64,000 nt of DNA from Dickeya undicola (GCF_000784735.1 NZ_JSYG01000033.1:1-64000), one strand, 5' to 3'. Positions 52,298 to 63,658 are shown, numbered from the stretch's first letter. The notes: generated by a model not told the origin, from the sequence alone. Numbers and translations are program-made.

Positions 52298-52972
52298 ATG
52301 CCCCCATCACTGCTCCCGCTTGACGAGCCGCAGGCTCTCGCTCATCTTGCCGCTATTGATGCGCACTGGGCGCGGCTAATCGAAGGTGTTGGGCATATTC
52401 GTTTTGAAAGCCGCCCGGCGCGCGAACCTTATGAGGCATTGATCCGGGCCGTCGCCAGCCAACAACTCAGCAATCGCGCCGCCGCGGCCATCATCGGTAA
52501 ATTGCAGTTGCGCTTTGAGGTCGGTGAAGAGGGTTTTCCCTCCGCCCAGCAACTGTCGACATGCGAACCGGAGGTCTTGCGCCAATGCGGCTTTTCTGCC
52601 CGCAAAATCGATACGGTCAAAGGCATTGCCCAGGGGGTGCTGAACGGGCTGGTGCCAGGCCGGAAAGAGGCGGAGCATCTGGATGACGATACCTTGATCG
52701 AACGATTGTGTACGCTGAAAGGCATCGGCCGCTGGACGGTGGAAATGCTGCTGATCTCCACGCTGGAGCGGATGGACATTATGCCGGTGGACGATCTCGG
52801 CATCAAACAGGGGTTTCGTTATCTGTATCGCCTGCCACAAGACCCAACACGCAAAGCGATGCTGGAGATGAGTGAACCCTGTCGTCCTTACCGCACGCTG
52901 GCTGCCTGGTATCTATGGCGTATTCCTCATATGCCGGATTACGCCGAATACCGGGCGTCACTGCGCCTATAA
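52298..52972 (+). CDS. DNA-3-methyladenine glycosylase (AlkA-like, HhH-GPD)
   Basis: 224 residues. Helix-hairpin-helix LKGIGRWTVEM (140-150) followed by the Gly/Pro-rich loop and catalytic Asp pair D165/D166 in MPVDDLGIK. IRAVASQQLSNRAAAAI at the N-terminal side is also characteristic. Shorter than E. coli AlkA (282) because the N-terminal TBP-like domain is missing. It removes alkylated bases. The AlkB gene nearby makes a small alkylation-repair neighbourhood. Confidence 0.88.
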   Translation: MPPSLLPLDEPQALAHLAAIDAHWARLIEGVGHIRFESRPAREPYEALIRAVASQQLSNRAAAAIIGKLQLRFEVGEEGFPSAQQLSTCEPEVLRQCGFSARKIDTVKGIAQGVLNGLVPGRKEAEHLDDDTLIERLCTLKGIGRWTVEMLLISTLERMDIMPVDDLGIKQGFRYLYRLPQDPTRKAMLEMSEPCRPYRTLAAWYLWRIPHMPDYAEYRASLRL

Positions 52973-53004
52973 CGAACGCCCGTTTTACTCACTGAATCGT
53001 GCGG

Positions 53005-53469
53005 CTAGCGTCCTTGTACGGCGGTGGTCACTAGCCGCTCGCGCAGCAGGTCGTACAACCAGTTGTAGGCCACGGTATACGGCAGGAAGAACAGGAAGAA
53101 GCCAATCTCCACCATTAGCGCCTGCCACAAGGTGATATCCAGCATCCACGCGGCCAGCGGCAAGCCAATCAGGATAAAGCCACCTTCGAAGCCCAGCGCG
53201 TGCCCTATGCGCACCCACAGGCCGCGTCTGACCCGGCTGCTCGGCCACAGGCGATCAAACAGGCTGTTGTACACCACGTTCCAGACCATTGCCACGCTAG
53301 ACAGCATTATCGACAGCGCGCCGACCTGCATAATGGAACGCCCAAGCACCCAGGCCCCTATCGGGGCACAAATCAGTAACGCCATGACTTCGAAACCGAT
53401 GGCATGAGCCATCCGCTCACGAAGTGTTTTTTGCCCATGGCACGCGTTGCGCTGGACTTGCTGTTGCAT
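53005..53469 (-). CDS. PACE-family multidrug/biocide efflux protein
   Basis: 154 residues from ATG 53469 (AAGGAG five bases upstream). Two tandem bacterial transmembrane pair domains, four helices. RMAHAIGFEVMALLICAPIGAW and RIGHALGFEGGFILIGLPLAAW are the two copies, each with the conserved Glu and Phe of the AceI family; NVVYNSLFDRLWP and YNWLYDLLRER end each half. Proton-driven export of chlorhexidine-type biocides or short-chain diamines. Divergent from the LysR gene, which likely controls it. Confidence 0.9.
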   Translation of the reverse strand: MQQQVQRNACHGQKTLRERMAHAIGFEVMALLICAPIGAWVLGRSIMQVGALSIMLSSVAMVWNVVYNSLFDRLWPSSRVRRGLWVRIGHALGFEGGFILIGLPLAAWMLDITLWQALMVEIGFFLFFLPYTVAYNWLYDLLRERLVTTAVQGR

Positions 53470-53574
53470 GGTTTCTCCTTCAGCCAACATGACGGCGATT
53501 GCGGGTTGCCATTCTCATCGAAATATCAAATAGTGTTAAGTTAGTTTCCATCAATAAAATAGATAGAGGTGGCA

Positions 53575-54441
53575 ATGCGTTATTCTCCCGAATCCCTGCT
53601 GGCGTTTATCGCCGCTGTCAATACCGGTTCGTTCTCTGCGGCGGCCCGTCATCTGCAAAAAAGCCAGTCCACCGTCAGTACAGCGGTGGCGAACCTGGAA
53701 GCAGACCTGGGGCTGACACTGTTCGACAGGCGCGGCCATCAGCCGGTGCTGACCGATGAAGGACGCAAAGTGCTCAGCCACGTCAAAGCGATTTTGTCCG
53801 CCAGCGAGGCACTGGACGAGCTGGCTATTCGACTGGCGGACAAGGTGGAGCCGCGGCTGACCTTTGTGCTGTCGGACACCTGGCAGTGCCGTTACTACTA
53901 CCCGGTATTACAACGTTTTGCCGAGCGTTTTCCTGATGTGGAGTTCGAGTGTCTGATTGCAGAGGACGAAGACGTCATCGACTTGCTACAGTCACAACGC
54001 GCCCATGTCGGGGTGTTGCAAGCGCAAGCGCATTACCCCACCGATATTGCGGTATCCCGGCTACAGGTGAAAACCGAAATGGCGATCTACGCGGCCCACA
54101 ACCACCCGCTGGCGCAGCACGTGTCGGTAACGCCAGAACAGCTCGCCACCGCGCGCCAGTTGTGCCTTTACACCTATAGCCAGCGGGAACGACCGCAGTC
54201 AGAAGGCACTACCTGGTCTACGCCGTCGTACCTGATGCTGCTGGAAATGGCCGAGCAGGGGTTTGGCTGGAGCATCCTGCCGCGCTGGCTGGTGAACGAG
54301 TACGCGCACAACCGGCTGGTGGAACTGGCGCTACCCGGCTGGCCCCGGAAAATTGAGGTGGATATCGCCTGGTCCCGGCCTTCCCCTCCTGGCCCGGCGG
54401 GTTTGTGGCTAATTGATACCCTGCTGGAACAACGTGAGTGA
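53575..54441 (+). CDS. LysR-type regulator next to the PACE gene
   Basis: 288 residues from ATG 53575 (AGAGG five bases upstream); a GTG two codons earlier is less well spaced. HTH: SFSAAARHLQKSQSTVSTAV, LEADLGLTLFDRRGHQPVLT. Complete effector domain. The 100-base divergent spacing to the PACE gene is the usual regulator-target arrangement for this family. Confidence 0.88.
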   Translation: MRYSPESLLAFIAAVNTGSFSAAARHLQKSQSTVSTAVANLEADLGLTLFDRRGHQPVLTDEGRKVLSHVKAILSASEALDELAIRLADKVEPRLTFVLSDTWQCRYYYPVLQRFAERFPDVEFECLIAEDEDVIDLLQSQRAHVGVLQAQAHYPTDIAVSRLQVKTEMAIYAAHNHPLAQHVSVTPEQLATARQLCLYTYSQRERPQSEGTTWSTPSYLMLLEMAEQGFGWSILPRWLVNEYAHNRLVELALPGWPRKIEVDIAWSRPSPPGPAGLWLIDTLLEQRE

Positions 54442-54862
54442 ATATTCGCTATCAAGGTCTGAGGCCCAATTTAATTGGCGACCAATAAACCTTATTAATT
54501 TAATGGCTATTTAGGTGCACTTAATTAATTTAAATAAATGAATTAATATGGCACACACAGGGCATTTTTACCGACATCTACGCTATGTTTCTGTCAGGGA
54601 TATATTTTCGACGAAAACATGACGGAGATAAAAATAATGTGACTTGTTGGCGTAGTACTCCCAGCCATAAAGCCATAGTATGTGAGGCGGTATCCCTCAA
54701 GGGGCGCGGTACTGGCGCAAGTTAAGGAATATCACCCTACGTTTATTGCTTTTGTCGTCGTGCCCGAAGCGATTGACACAACAATAAGACCGGCGCAAAA
54801 GCCCTAGACGGAAAATAAGACCCAATGAATCACTCAATTATGCGGCTGCAAGTGAGAAGAAA
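54442..54862. other. Upstream region of fumA
   Basis: 420 bases without a gene. The first 180 bases are AT-rich. From about 54650 to 54780 the composition is more GC-balanced with short complementary stretches (CCTC..GAGG, CCCTCAAGGGG). A TTGACA-like box is at about 54773. A leader RNA or sRNA is possible but not shown. Confidence 0.35.
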
Positions 54863-56506
54863 ATGTCGAATAAACCGTTCTATTACCAAGATCCGTTTCC
54901 ATTAGCGAAGGATAAAACTGAATATCGCTTAATCAGCAGCGATTTTGTTTCCGTTAGCCAGTTTGAAGGCCAGGATATTCTCAAAGTCGACCCACAAGGG
55001 CTGACGCTGTTGGCTCAGCAGGCATTCCACGATGCCTCTTTCCTGCTGCGCCCCTCCCACCAGCAACAGGTCGCCGATATCCTGCTTGACCCACAAGCCA
55101 GCGAAAACGACCGTTATGTTGCGTTGCAATTCCTGCGCAACTCCGAAATCGCCGCCAAAGGCATTCTGCCAACCTGTCAGGATACCGGCACCGCCATTAT
55201 CGTCGGCAAGAAAGGCCAGCGCGTCTGGACCGGCGGCAACGACGCCGAAGCGCTGTCACACGGGGTGTACAACACCTTTATCGAAGACAACCTGCGTTAC
55301 TCCCAAAACGCCGCGCTGGACATGTACAAAGAGGTCAATACCGGCACTAACCTACCGGCACAGATCGACCTCTACAGCACCGAAGGCGACGAGTACAAAT
55401 TCCTGTTCGTCACCAAAGGTGGCGGTTCCGCCAACAAGACCTATCTGTACCAGGAAACCAAAGCGTTGCTGTCGCCGGGTAAACTGAAAAACTACCTGGT
55501 AGAAAAAATGCGCACGTTGGGTACAGCGGCCTGCCCGCCGTATCACATTGCCTTCGTCATCGGCGGCACATCGGCGGAAACCAACCTGAAAACCGTCAAA
55601 CTGGCCTCTACTCGCTATTACGACGAACTGCCGACCGAAGGCAACGAACACGGCCAGGCGTTCCGCGATGTGGTGCTGGAACAGGAATTGCTGGAAGAAG
55701 CCCGTAACCTGGGATTGGGTGCACAGTTCGGCGGCAAATATTTTGCCCACGATGTGCGCGTAATTCGCCTGCCGCGTCATGGTGCCTCCTGCCCGGTCGG
55801 CATGGGGGTATCCTGTTCAGCAGACCGTAACATCAAAGCCAAGATCAACCGTCAGGGCATCTGGCTGGAACAGCTGGAAACCAACCCCGGCAAATACATT
55901 CCGGAACACTTGCGTCAGGCTGGTGAAGGCGAAGTGGTGCGCATCGACCTGAATCGCCCAATGGCCGACATTCTCAAGACGCTGTCGCAGTACCCGGTGT
56001 CCACCCGCCTGTCGCTCAACGGCACCATCATCGTGGCGCGTGACATTGCGCACGCCAAGCTGAAAGAGCTGTTGGACAACGGCGGCGAACTGCCGCAATA
56101 CGTGAAAGATCACCCGATCTATTACGCCGGACCGGCCAAAACGCCAGAAGGTTATGCCTCTGGTTCGCTCGGCCCCACCACTGCTGGCCGTATGGACTCC
56201 TACGTTGATCTGCTGCAATCCCACGGCGGTAGCATGATCATGCTGGCCAAAGGCAACCGCAGCCAGCAGGTGACCGATGCCTGTCATAAACACGGCGGTT
56301 TCTACCTCGGCAGTATCGGTGGTCCGGCCGCCATTCTGGCGCAAAACAGCATCAAGAGTCTGGAGTGTGTGGAATACCCGGAACTGGGTATGGAAGCTAT
56401 CTGGAAAATCGAAGTGGAAGACTTCCCAGCCTTCATTCTGGTGGATGACAAGGGTAACGATTTCTTCCAGGTGATCCAGTCGCAGAAATGCACCCGCTGC
56501 GGCTAA
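54863..56506 (+). CDS. fumA: Class I fumarate hydratase
   Basis: 547 residues, full length. Fe-S cluster Cys in [32 protein letters not shown] and the C-terminal SQKCTRCG. The class I fumarase alpha and beta domains are both present, the latter with [20 protein letters not shown] and [26 protein letters not shown]. Iron-sulfur-dependent interconversion of fumarate and malate in the TCA cycle. Monocistronic with a terminator. Confidence 0.96.
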   Translation: MSNKPFYYQDPFPLAKDKTEYRLISSDFVSVSQFEGQDILKVDPQGLTLLAQQAFHDASFLLRPSHQQQVADILLDPQASENDRYVALQFLRNSEIAAKGILPTCQDTGTAIIVGKKGQRVWTGGNDAEALSHGVYNTFIEDNLRYSQNAALDMYKEVNTGTNLPAQIDLYSTEGDEYKFLFVTKGGGSANKTYLYQETKALLSPGKLKNYLVEKMRTLGTAACPPYHIAFVIGGTSAETNLKTVKLASTRYYDELPTEGNEHGQAFRDVVLEQELLEEARNLGLGAQFGGKYFAHDVRVIRLPRHGASCPVGMGVSCSADRNIKAKINRQGIWLEQLETNPGKYIPEHLRQAGEGEVVRIDLNRPMADILKTLSQYPVSTRLSLNGTIIVARDIAHAKLKELLDNGGELPQYVKDHPIYYAGPAKTPEGYASGSLGPTTAGRMDSYVDLLQSHGGSMIMLAKGNRSQQVTDACHKHGGFYLGSIGGPAAILAQNSIKSLECVEYPELGMEAIWKIEVEDFPAFILVDDKGNDFFQVIQSQKCTRCG

Positions 56507-56523
56507 GCTGTCATTATTGATCC

Positions 56524-56545
56524 AAGGGCGGCGCTTGCCGCCCTT
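56524..56545. terminator. fumA terminator
   Basis: AAGGGCGGC-GCTT-GCCGCCCTT, nine-base stem followed by TAGTTTGT. Confidence 0.82.
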
Positions 56546-56691
56546 TAGTTTGTACGCTCTCAATGCCTATCGCGGTTATCCGCACCACGCTTCTATTCCA
56601 ATCATTATTTGATGTATTTTTAATGCAACTTATAGCTATCCTTAGCTGCCCACCATAAAATAGCGCCAGATTCAGCGTCAGCGAGGCAACT

Positions 56692-57564
56692 ATGCGCGAA
56701 ATACAAGATTTAATCTGCTATCAACACATGCCGGTATGGAACAGCAGCACGCTGCCAGCGGCATTTCAGGAAAAACACAACACCAAAGAAGGCACCTGGG
56801 CAAAGCTACATATTTTAAAAGGCGAGCTGACTTTCGACCTGCTGACAGAGCAGGGCGACACCAAAGAACGCTTCCACTTCTCGCCACAACAGCAACCACC
56901 CTACATTGAACCACAGTGCTGGCATCGCATCGTCTCGTGTTCAGACGATCTGGAATGCCAGTTGGGGTTTTACTGCACGGCAGAAGACTATTACCACAAA
57001 AAATATGCACTGACGCGCACCCACTCGGAAGTGATCAACGCGGTGCGTTATGTGCAGCCGGGAAACGCGCTGGATCTGGGCTGTGGCGGCGGGCGCAACG
57101 CGCTCTATCTGAACCTGAAAGGGTTTGACGTCGCCGCCTGCGACAAGAACGTCATGAGCATTGATAAGCTCAATAGCATCATCGCCGATGAGCCGCTCAG
57201 CCGGATTGAGGCGTTCGTCCACGACATCAATCAGGCCGATATCCGTCACCAGTACGATTTCATCCTGTCGACAGTGGTGTTCATGTTTCTGGAGCGAGCT
57301 CGCATCCCGGCGATCATCAGCAATATGCAGGAGCACACCGTCGCCGGAGGCTATAACCTGATCGTCGCCGCCATGTCCACCGACGATTTCCCCTGCCCGA
57401 TGCCGTTCTCATTCACCTTCGGGCACAACGAGTTGCACGACTATTACCGTGACTGGGACATCGTGAAATACAACGAGGATGTGGGAGAACTGCACAAAAC
57501 CGACGCCAACGGCAACCGCATCAAACTGCGTTTTGCCACACTGCTGGCACGGAAACCCGCCTGA
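56692..57564 (+). CDS. tehB: Tellurite-resistance methyltransferase TehB with N-terminal DUF1971 domain
   Basis: 290 residues. The first 90 form a cupin-like DUF1971 domain ([34 protein letters not shown]). The SAM-dependent methyltransferase part follows, with motif [16 protein letters not shown] and [12 protein letters not shown]. coli TehB lacks the N-terminal domain (197 residues); the fused form resembles that of Haemophilus. Detoxifies tellurite. No tehA beside it. Confidence 0.9.
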   Translation: MREIQDLICYQHMPVWNSSTLPAAFQEKHNTKEGTWAKLHILKGELTFDLLTEQGDTKERFHFSPQQQPPYIEPQCWHRIVSCSDDLECQLGFYCTAEDYYHKKYALTRTHSEVINAVRYVQPGNALDLGCGGGRNALYLNLKGFDVAACDKNVMSIDKLNSIIADEPLSRIEAFVHDINQADIRHQYDFILSTVVFMFLERARIPAIISNMQEHTVAGGYNLIVAAMSTDDFPCPMPFSFTFGHNELHDYYRDWDIVKYNEDVGELHKTDANGNRIKLRFATLLARKPA

Positions 57565-57582
57565 ACCTGACACCTGAAAGCA

Positions 57583-57606
57583 TCAGGGCCGGAAAACCGG
57601 CCCTGA
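57583..57606. terminator. Hairpin between convergent tehB and ribB
   Basis: TCAGGGCCGG-AAAA-CCGGCCCTGA, perfect ten-base stem without a T-run; shared by both genes. Confidence 0.65.
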
Positions 57607-57635
57607 AGGAACAAGCGTCAACGGCGCGCTGATAA

Positions 57636-58289
57636 TCAGCTGGCTTTACGCTCAGCCGCCTGACGGTAAGCCACCAAATCCTCGATGGTCAGTACTGGCA
57701 TATCGTGCTGCTTCGCAAATGCGATCACTTCCGGGGCGCGGGCCATAGAGCCATCGTCATTGGTCAGTTCGCACAGCACGCCGAACGGTTTGAACCCCGA
57801 CAGACGCATCAAATCCACCGTGGCTTCGGTATGACCACCGCGCGCCAGCACGCCGCCCGGCTGCGCACGCAGCGGGAACACATGACCAGGGCGGTTGAGG
57901 TCGCTCGGGCGAGCATCATCGGCAATCGCCGCACGCACCGTGGTCAGGCGATCCGAGGCGGACACACCTGTGGTAACGCCTTCGGCGGCTTCAATCGTGA
58001 CGGTGAACGCGGTCTGATAATGGCTGGAGTTGTGTTCCACCATCATCGGCAGTTCCAGCTTTTGACGGCGCTCTTCGGTGAGGCACAGACACACGATGCC
58101 ACTGCCGTGACGAATGGTCAGCGCCATCTGCTCAACGGTCATGGTTTCGGCCGGGAAAATCATGTCACCTTCATTTTCCCGGTCTTCATCGTCCAACACC
58201 ATCACGCCACGGCCGTGACGCAACGCATCCAGCGCACGTTCAACACGTTCAGCGGGAGTACCAAATTCTGAAAGTAAAGTCTGATTCAT
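57636..58289 (-). CDS. ribB: 3,4-dihydroxy-2-butanone-4-phosphate synthase RibB
   Basis: 217 residues. [20 protein letters not shown] is the Mg2+/ribulose-5-phosphate site, [22 protein letters not shown] the second. Makes the four-carbon unit of riboflavin. The gene follows an FMN riboswitch and promoter, so FMN represses it. The ribB/ubiK divergent order is as in E. coli. Confidence 0.97.
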   Translation of the reverse strand: MNQTLLSEFGTPAERVERALDALRHGRGVMVLDDEDRENEGDMIFPAETMTVEQMALTIRHGSGIVCLCLTEERRQKLELPMMVEHNSSHYQTAFTVTIEAAEGVTTGVSASDRLTTVRAAIADDARPSDLNRPGHVFPLRAQPGGVLARGGHTEATVDLMRLSGFKPFGVLCELTNDDGSMARAPEVIAFAKQHDMPVLTIEDLVAYRQAAERKAS

Positions 58290-58417
58290 GGTAAAAAAAC
58301 CTCATTATTAATATGGATTACCAGAATCAGGGCGAACTTGAGGAGTCGTCTTTGCACTGAGAAACAGCAGCAAAAACGCAAAAATAACGCGTGCAGGCGC
58401 AAACCTGTCAGAAACCG
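58290..58417 (-). other. ribB leader between riboswitch and start codon
   Basis: About 130 bases of 5' UTR downstream of the aptamer on the minus strand. It should hold the expression platform (terminator or ribosome-site sequestering stem); I did not resolve a single hairpin with confidence. Confidence 0.5.
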
Positions 58418-58574
58418 TTACTCTCTCCCATCCGGACTATTACCGTCGGCCCCGGAATTGCACCGGATCTGCTGACCTCAAACGATCTTGTCTGAGCGCT
58501 CGCGGGCTTCCAGCTGGCTTGATAGCGCAAACTGGTTTACCGCCGGTGGGGAATTACGCCCCGCCCTGAGAATA
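58418..58574 (-). promoter_or_regulatory. FMN riboswitch (RFN element)
   Basis: On the minus strand the conserved RFN segments occur in order: TCAGGGCGGGGCGTAATTCC, CCACCGGCGGTAAACC, AGCCCGCGAGCG, GGTCAGCAGATCCGGTG, AATTCCGGGGCCGACGGT and AGTCCGGATGGGAGAGAG. This is a complete aptamer, 155 bases long because of an extended variable stem. It senses FMN and turns ribB down. Confidence 0.97.
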
Positions 58575-58583
58575 AGCAGGGTT

Positions 58584-58612
58584 ACTATAGCGCTAACCAG
58601 AAGGACGGGCAA
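58584..58612 (-). promoter_or_regulatory. ribB promoter
   Basis: -35 TTGCCC (58612-58607), 17-base spacer, -10 TATAGT (58589-58584), just upstream of the RFN element. Confidence 0.8.
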
Positions 58613-58735
58613 TCTCTAACCCCGCTTATGGATCGCAAAATTCATCGTATGAAAATCACTTTTTGTTTATACCGCGTCAGTCAGGCATTACACTTGAGTC
58701 ATATCGCCATTCGTCAAACCGTTCAGGAAAGCGTC

Positions 58736-59020
58736 ATGATTGACCCGAAAAAATTAGAGCAGATCGCCCGTCAGGTACAGGAATCCATGCCGAAAGGCAT
58801 CCGTGAATTTGGCGAGGATGTAGAGAAGAAAATCCGTCAAATATTGCAATCACAGCTGGGCAAGCTGGATTTGGTTAGCCGCGAAGAGTTTGATGTGCAG
58901 ACCCAGGTATTGCTGCGCACTCGCGAGAAGCTGGCACTGCTGGAACAGCGACTGAGCGCGCTGGAAGCAAAAGCCGCAGGCAACGAACCAGCACAACAGC
59001 CGCCAGCCGACCCGCAATAA
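58736..59020 (+). CDS. ubiK: Ubiquinone biosynthesis accessory factor UbiK (YqiC)
   Basis: 94 residues from ATG 58736 (CAGGAA upstream); a reading from 58628 would add 36 residues unlike the family. [39 protein letters not shown] and a C-terminal coiled coil ([21 protein letters not shown]) match the BMFP family. It forms trimers with UbiJ and assists ubiquinone synthesis. Confidence 0.95.
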   Translation: MIDPKKLEQIARQVQESMPKGIREFGEDVEKKIRQILQSQLGKLDLVSREEFDVQTQVLLRTREKLALLEQRLSALEAKAAGNEPAQQPPADPQ

Positions 59021-59059
59021 TGCTCGTCAGCACGACAGGGCTCATCGCCCTGTCTGTTG

Positions 59060-60313
59060 TCAGTCTGCCGTCACCATTTCACGTCTGGCAGGCAGTATCA
59101 GCCATAACACCGCCAGCATCCCCAATGCATACAACGACTTCCAGCCGAGCGTCAGCAACAGCGCGGCGCACAGTATGCTACCGATGATCGCCATTACACG
59201 AGAACGCCCACGTAGCAGACGCCACCCCGCCAGCATACACAGCAGATAAATCAAAATGAAAATACCGTTGGCGTAAACAATCAGTTCGGACAGCGGCAGG
59301 TTCAACCAGTAAATGATCAGACAGCAGATCAGGCAACAAGCCACCACCAGTGACAACGCATTCACTGGCGTGCGCGACGCCGATAACTGCGCCAGACGGC
59401 TCTCTTCTGGTGCCTGTGACCACACCAGCCGGGCAAAGCCCTGAGTATAGATATTCACGCTGGCAAAACAGGCGAGGTAACCCACAATGCAGGCCAGCCA
59501 TAATGCATGATCACCGAATAAACGCACCACAATACCGGGCAAAGAAGCAGTAGCCGCCTGATGAGGGCCATAAGCCCCGAAATGCAGTACTGCGACGGTA
59601 CAACCCCAATAAACGGCACCAGCCAGCAACATACCGATCAATAACGCGCGGGGAAAATCCCGCTCGGGCGATTTGAACTCCGTCGCCAGATGGGCAAAAG
59701 CCTCCAGCCCGACGAAGCACCAGAACATCACCGCCAGCGCATCCAGCATCTTCGCGCCGTTGATATCCGCCAACGCAGGCCACGGAATCTGGGAGGGTTC
59801 AATCCGGCCCTGCCACCAGATCGCTGCCACCAGCAACACCACCAGCAGCGCAATCAGCGTCTGTACCGTAGCGCTGGAACCGGCACTGCGCATTCCCAGC
59901 AGCCAAATCACAGCCAGCGTCAGCAACTGCACCAACAGCAGGCCGCCAGCATGGAGGCCAAAAGCCGCCTGCCAAAAACCGGCCGCAATTTGCATTGCCG
60001 CAGGCAAACCGACCGGGATAACAGACAAGAACAACCAGCCGGTGACCCTCGCCAGCTTCGGGCCAAACGCCAACCGAACAAAATGCGCCGCACCACCCGC
60101 ATTCGGAAAGTGTCGCCCCAGCGACGCAAAAGCGATGGCAATCGGAAATACCAGCGCAATCAGCAACGGCCAGGCCCACAGGCTATCGCCCCTCGCTTGC
60201 TCCGACACCAGCGCGGGCACGGCAAATACGCCGGTCCCCAGCAATGAGGTCGACAACAACCCGATGCCCTGCACCAGCCCCAACTCCTGTTTTAATGTAT
60301 TGCTGCCGTCCAC
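59060..60313 (-). CDS. yjeH: L-methionine/branched-chain amino acid exporter YjeH
   Basis: 417 residues, twelve hydrophobic segments, APC family. LKQELGLVQGIGLLSTSLLGTGVFAVPALV, VTGWLFLSVIPVGLPAAMQIAAGF and MFWCFVGLEAFAHLATEFKSPERDFPRAL agree with E. coli YjeH along the protein. Its 5' end follows the zipA terminator, so it has its own promoter. Confidence 0.92.
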   Translation of the reverse strand: MDGSNTLKQELGLVQGIGLLSTSLLGTGVFAVPALVSEQARGDSLWAWPLLIALVFPIAIAFASLGRHFPNAGGAAHFVRLAFGPKLARVTGWLFLSVIPVGLPAAMQIAAGFWQAAFGLHAGGLLLVQLLTLAVIWLLGMRSAGSSATVQTLIALLVVLLVAAIWWQGRIEPSQIPWPALADINGAKMLDALAVMFWCFVGLEAFAHLATEFKSPERDFPRALLIGMLLAGAVYWGCTVAVLHFGAYGPHQAATASLPGIVVRLFGDHALWLACIVGYLACFASVNIYTQGFARLVWSQAPEESRLAQLSASRTPVNALSLVVACCLICCLIIYWLNLPLSELIVYANGIFILIYLLCMLAGWRLLRGRSRVMAIIGSILCAALLLTLGWKSLYALGMLAVLWLILPARREMVTAD

Positions 60314-60435
60314 TGTTTACACCTTGTCGCCAGTCGGCGCGCCTCTCACCTTGCACCGAAATACTGAATGTGAACGCCGCCAGGACGATCACGGGGATAG
60401 TAAAATCACAACAAAAGTAGAATCACAATAAAAGT

Positions 60436-60461
60436 AAAAGCCTCCGCGGACGGAGGCTTTT
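60436..60461. terminator. zipA terminator
   Basis: AAAAGCCTCCG-CGGA-CGGAGGCTTTT, eleven-base stem; on the minus strand the T-run continues as TTTTACTTTTATT. About 80 bases after the zipA stop codon. Confidence 0.88.
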
Positions 60462-60541
60462 GAACACTATAAGAATTAACAACACACTCGCCGTTATTAG
60501 CCCTGGGGGCTGTTTATTTCAAGTGCGATTCGTTCCGAGTG

Positions 60542-61501
60542 CTATTGGCCTTGAATATCATTAGCCTTGAGTACTGCTCGGATACGGGCTTTATAGGCTT
60601 CCACTTTCTGTGGTGTCACCAGACGGCGTTCGTCATCCAGCACCACACCGCCGACATCATCAGCGATACGCTGAGCCGACTGCAGCATCAGCTTGAAATT
60701 CTGGCTGGCATCGCCGTAAGACGGCACCATCATGAAAATCGACACGCCCGGCGTAGTGAACTCGGACATCGCTTCCACATTGAAAGAGCCGGGTTTGACC
60801 ATGTTAGCCAGGCTGAACAGCACTGGACCACTCCCCGCCGGATTGACGTGACGGTGGAAAATGTTCATTTCGCCGAACTGGAAACCGGACTGCAACACGC
60901 TTTGCAGCAACAATTCACCGCCGATCACGCCACCCTGATGAGCCGCTACATGCAACACCAGCACCGCTTCCTGCTGAGGTTCAGGTTCATGCTGCGCAGA
61001 TTGTGCGACCACCGGTGCCTCAGACACTGCCGGTTCAGGTTGCCGTGCATACGTTGCTGACTCAGTCTCGTCGACCATACGCGACGTCGGTTCAGAGATC
61101 GGCTGCGATTGCTGATACGGGGGAACGGGCTGAGGCTCTGCACGCGGCGCGGCAGGCTGAACGGGGGGACGCAGAGGCGCTTGCGGCTCAACGTCATCCA
61201 GCAAGGGATCATAGCCCGCAGGCTCCTGCCCGAAGGACGGCGCTGAACGCTCGCCCGAAGGCGCATAGTTGCCATGCGAAGGATTCTGCTGACCGCGAGA
61301 ATGCGTTACCCGCACCTCACCGACCCCTTCGTCAAGCTCTTCCAACGGGGCGTCATCACGCTTTGGCTTCAAACGTTTTACCGGACGATCGCGGAAAAGG
61401 GACGAGCGCTCCTTACGGCTTGTCCAAAGACCATGCAGTAACAGTGCTATAATTGCGATCGCGCCAACAACAATCAAGATCAGACGCAGGTCCTGCATCA
61501 T
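60542..61501 (-). CDS. zipA: Cell division protein ZipA
   Basis: 319 residues. One N-terminal transmembrane helix ([22 protein letters not shown]), a basic stretch ([20 protein letters not shown]), a long Pro/Gln-rich linker (about 95-180) and the C-terminal FtsZ-binding domain from about 185 ([60 protein letters not shown]). Anchors FtsZ to the membrane. Divergent from cysZ, as in E. coli. Confidence 0.97.
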   Translation of the reverse strand: MMQDLRLILIVVGAIAIIALLLHGLWTSRKERSSLFRDRPVKRLKPKRDDAPLEELDEGVGEVRVTHSRGQQNPSHGNYAPSGERSAPSFGQEPAGYDPLLDDVEPQAPLRPPVQPAAPRAEPQPVPPYQQSQPISEPTSRMVDETESATYARQPEPAVSEAPVVAQSAQHEPEPQQEAVLVLHVAAHQGGVIGGELLLQSVLQSGFQFGEMNIFHRHVNPAGSGPVLFSLANMVKPGSFNVEAMSEFTTPGVSIFMMVPSYGDASQNFKLMLQSAQRIADDVGGVVLDDERRLVTPQKVEAYKARIRAVLKANDIQGQ

Positions 61502-61723
61502 TGCTATCCCAGTTATTCCAATACGTTGCCACTACGGCAAATACACATACCTCTAACTGTATTTGCCTGTGTACCCAAGTGCAAGTCTGGGCACCAGTTT
61601 ATGATAATAAAGATCAACAGCGGGCATTTTTTTGCCGTTTTTTCATGCAAATCGCAACTAGCCAGCTGAAAATCATCCCGATATGATGCCGTAACCTGCA
61701 CATCATAGGGTGAGAACAGCACC

Positions 61724-62494
61724 ATGTCTTATACGCAACACCTTGATCCCAAACACAGCGGCCTGCATTACTTTCTCAAAGGCTGGCAACTTCTTTCACT
61801 GCCTGGCATCCGCCGTTTTGTCATTCTTCCCATGCTGGTTAATATCCTGCTGATGGGCGGTGCCTTCTGGTGGCTGTTCCGCCAGCTCGGCACCTGGATA
61901 CCTCAATTGATGACCCATGTACCGGACGGGCTTCAGTGGCTGAGCTACCTGCTCTGGCCGCTGGTGACCCTCTCCGTGCTGCTGGTGTTCAGCTATTTCT
62001 TCAGCACCATCACTAACCTGATTGCCGCGCCGTTCAACGGCCTGCTAGCGGAACAGCTGGAAGCCCGTCTGACCGGCCAGCCGTTACCGGCCAGTGGCAT
62101 CCTCGATATCGCCAAAGACGTCCCCCGCATCATGCGGCGCGAAATTCAAAAACTGGCCTATTATTTACCGCGAGTACTGGTGTTGCTGTTGCTGTATTTC
62201 GTACCAGGCATTGGCCAGACGGTCATTCCGGTGGTGTGGTTCCTGTTTGGTGCCTGGATGCTCGCAATCCAGTACTGCGACTACCCGTTCGACAACCACA
62301 AAGTCGGTTTTTTAGCCATGCGCCAGGCACTACGGCAGAACAAACTGGCTAATTTACAGTTTGGTGCGTTGATCAGCCTGTGTACCATGGTGCCGTTGCT
62401 AAATCTGCTGATCATGCCGGTGGCCGTTTGCGGCGCGACAGCCTTATGGGTAGATCGTTACCGCCATCTGTCTAACACGCTGCACCGAAACTGA
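61724..62494 (+). CDS. cysZ: Sulfate transporter CysZ
   Basis: 256 residues with four to six hydrophobic segments. [24 protein letters not shown] at the N-terminus and [21 protein letters not shown] are CysZ signatures. Imports sulfate for cysteine synthesis. Upstream of cysK by 160 bases, in the conserved enterobacterial order. Confidence 0.96.
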   Translation: MSYTQHLDPKHSGLHYFLKGWQLLSLPGIRRFVILPMLVNILLMGGAFWWLFRQLGTWIPQLMTHVPDGLQWLSYLLWPLVTLSVLLVFSYFFSTITNLIAAPFNGLLAEQLEARLTGQPLPASGILDIAKDVPRIMRREIQKLAYYLPRVLVLLLLYFVPGIGQTVIPVVWFLFGAWMLAIQYCDYPFDNHKVGFLAMRQALRQNKLANLQFGALISLCTMVPLLNLLIMPVAVCGATALWVDRYRHLSNTLHRN

Positions 62495-62655
62495 ACGGAA
62501 AGCCGACTACGCTACGATGTTCTATAACTGGATATTGAGGAAAATATATTTCCTCAGAACATATCGATATAGCGATTCTTTACTTCACTGGCTGTCCCGA
62601 ATGAGTATTCTCTTTAAGGTTCGCAAAAATTTCATACAGCTATTAAGGACGGGCT

Positions 62656-63624
62656 ATGAGTAAGATCTACGAAGACAATTCTTTCACTATCGGCCATACG
62701 CCGCTGGTTCGTCTGAATCGCATCGGCAATGGGCGTATTCTGGCTAAGGTGGAGTCACGTAACCCGAGCTTCAGCGTGAAATGCCGTATCGGTGCCAACC
62801 TGATTTGGGATGCCGAAAAACGTGGCGTGCTGAAACCCGGTGTTGAACTCGTAGAGCCGACCAGTGGTAATACCGGTATCGCACTGGCCTATGTGGCAGC
62901 CGCGCGTGGCTACAAACTAACATTGACCATGCCGGAAACCATGAGCCTTGAGCGCCGTAAACTGCTCAAAGCGCTGGGTGCCAATCTGGTGCTGACCGAA
63001 GGTGCCAAAGGCATGAAGGGCGCGATCGCCAAAGCCGAAGAGATCGTGGCCAGTGACCCACAGCATTACCTGCTGCTGCAGCAGTTCAGTAACCCGGCCA
63101 ACCCGGAAATTCACGAGAAAACCACCGGCCCGGAAATCTGGGAAGACACCGACGGCGAAGTCGATGTTTTTATTGCCGGTGTGGGCACCGGTGGCACGCT
63201 GACCGGCGTTAGCCGTTACATCAAAAACACCAAGGGTAAAGCCATCACCTCTGTTGCCGTTGAGCCAACCGACTCACCGGTCATCACCCAGGCGCTGGCT
63301 GGCGAAGAAATCAAACCCGGCCCGCACAAGATTCAGGGGATCGGTGCCGGTTTCATTCCCGCCAACCTGGACCTGAAACTGGTCGATCGCGTTGAGCGCG
63401 TTACCAACGAAGACGCTATCCACACCGCCCGCCGTCTGATGGAAGAAGAAGGCATTCTGGCTGGCATTTCTTCGGGTGCAGCGGTAGCCGCCGCCCTGAA
63501 CCTGCTGAAGGAAGAGGAATTCGCCAACAAAACCATCGTGGTGATCCTGCCTTCTTCTGGCGAACGTTACCTCAGCACGGCATTGTTTGCTGATCTGTTC
63601 ACCGAACAGGAACTGCAGCAGTAA
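62656..63624 (+). CDS. cysK: Cysteine synthase A
   Basis: 322 residues. PLP Lys42 in [13 protein letters not shown], substrate loop [11 protein letters not shown], phosphate-binding [10 protein letters not shown], and [12 protein letters not shown]-terminus ends LFTEQELQQ. Joins O-acetylserine and sulfide; also binds CysE and toxins such as CdiA-CT through its active site in enterobacteria. The 160-base leader presumably has the CysB site. Confidence 0.98.
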   Translation: MSKIYEDNSFTIGHTPLVRLNRIGNGRILAKVESRNPSFSVKCRIGANLIWDAEKRGVLKPGVELVEPTSGNTGIALAYVAAARGYKLTLTMPETMSLERRKLLKALGANLVLTEGAKGMKGAIAKAEEIVASDPQHYLLLQQFSNPANPEIHEKTTGPEIWEDTDGEVDVFIAGVGTGGTLTGVSRYIKNTKGKAITSVAVEPTDSPVITQALAGEEIKPGPHKIQGIGAGFIPANLDLKLVDRVERVTNEDAIHTARRLMEEEGILAGISSGAAVAAALNLLKEEEFANKTIVVILPSSGERYLSTALFADLFTEQELQQ

Positions 63625-63658
63625 GTTTTGGCTTGTCGCATATGTAATTTAAAAGTTA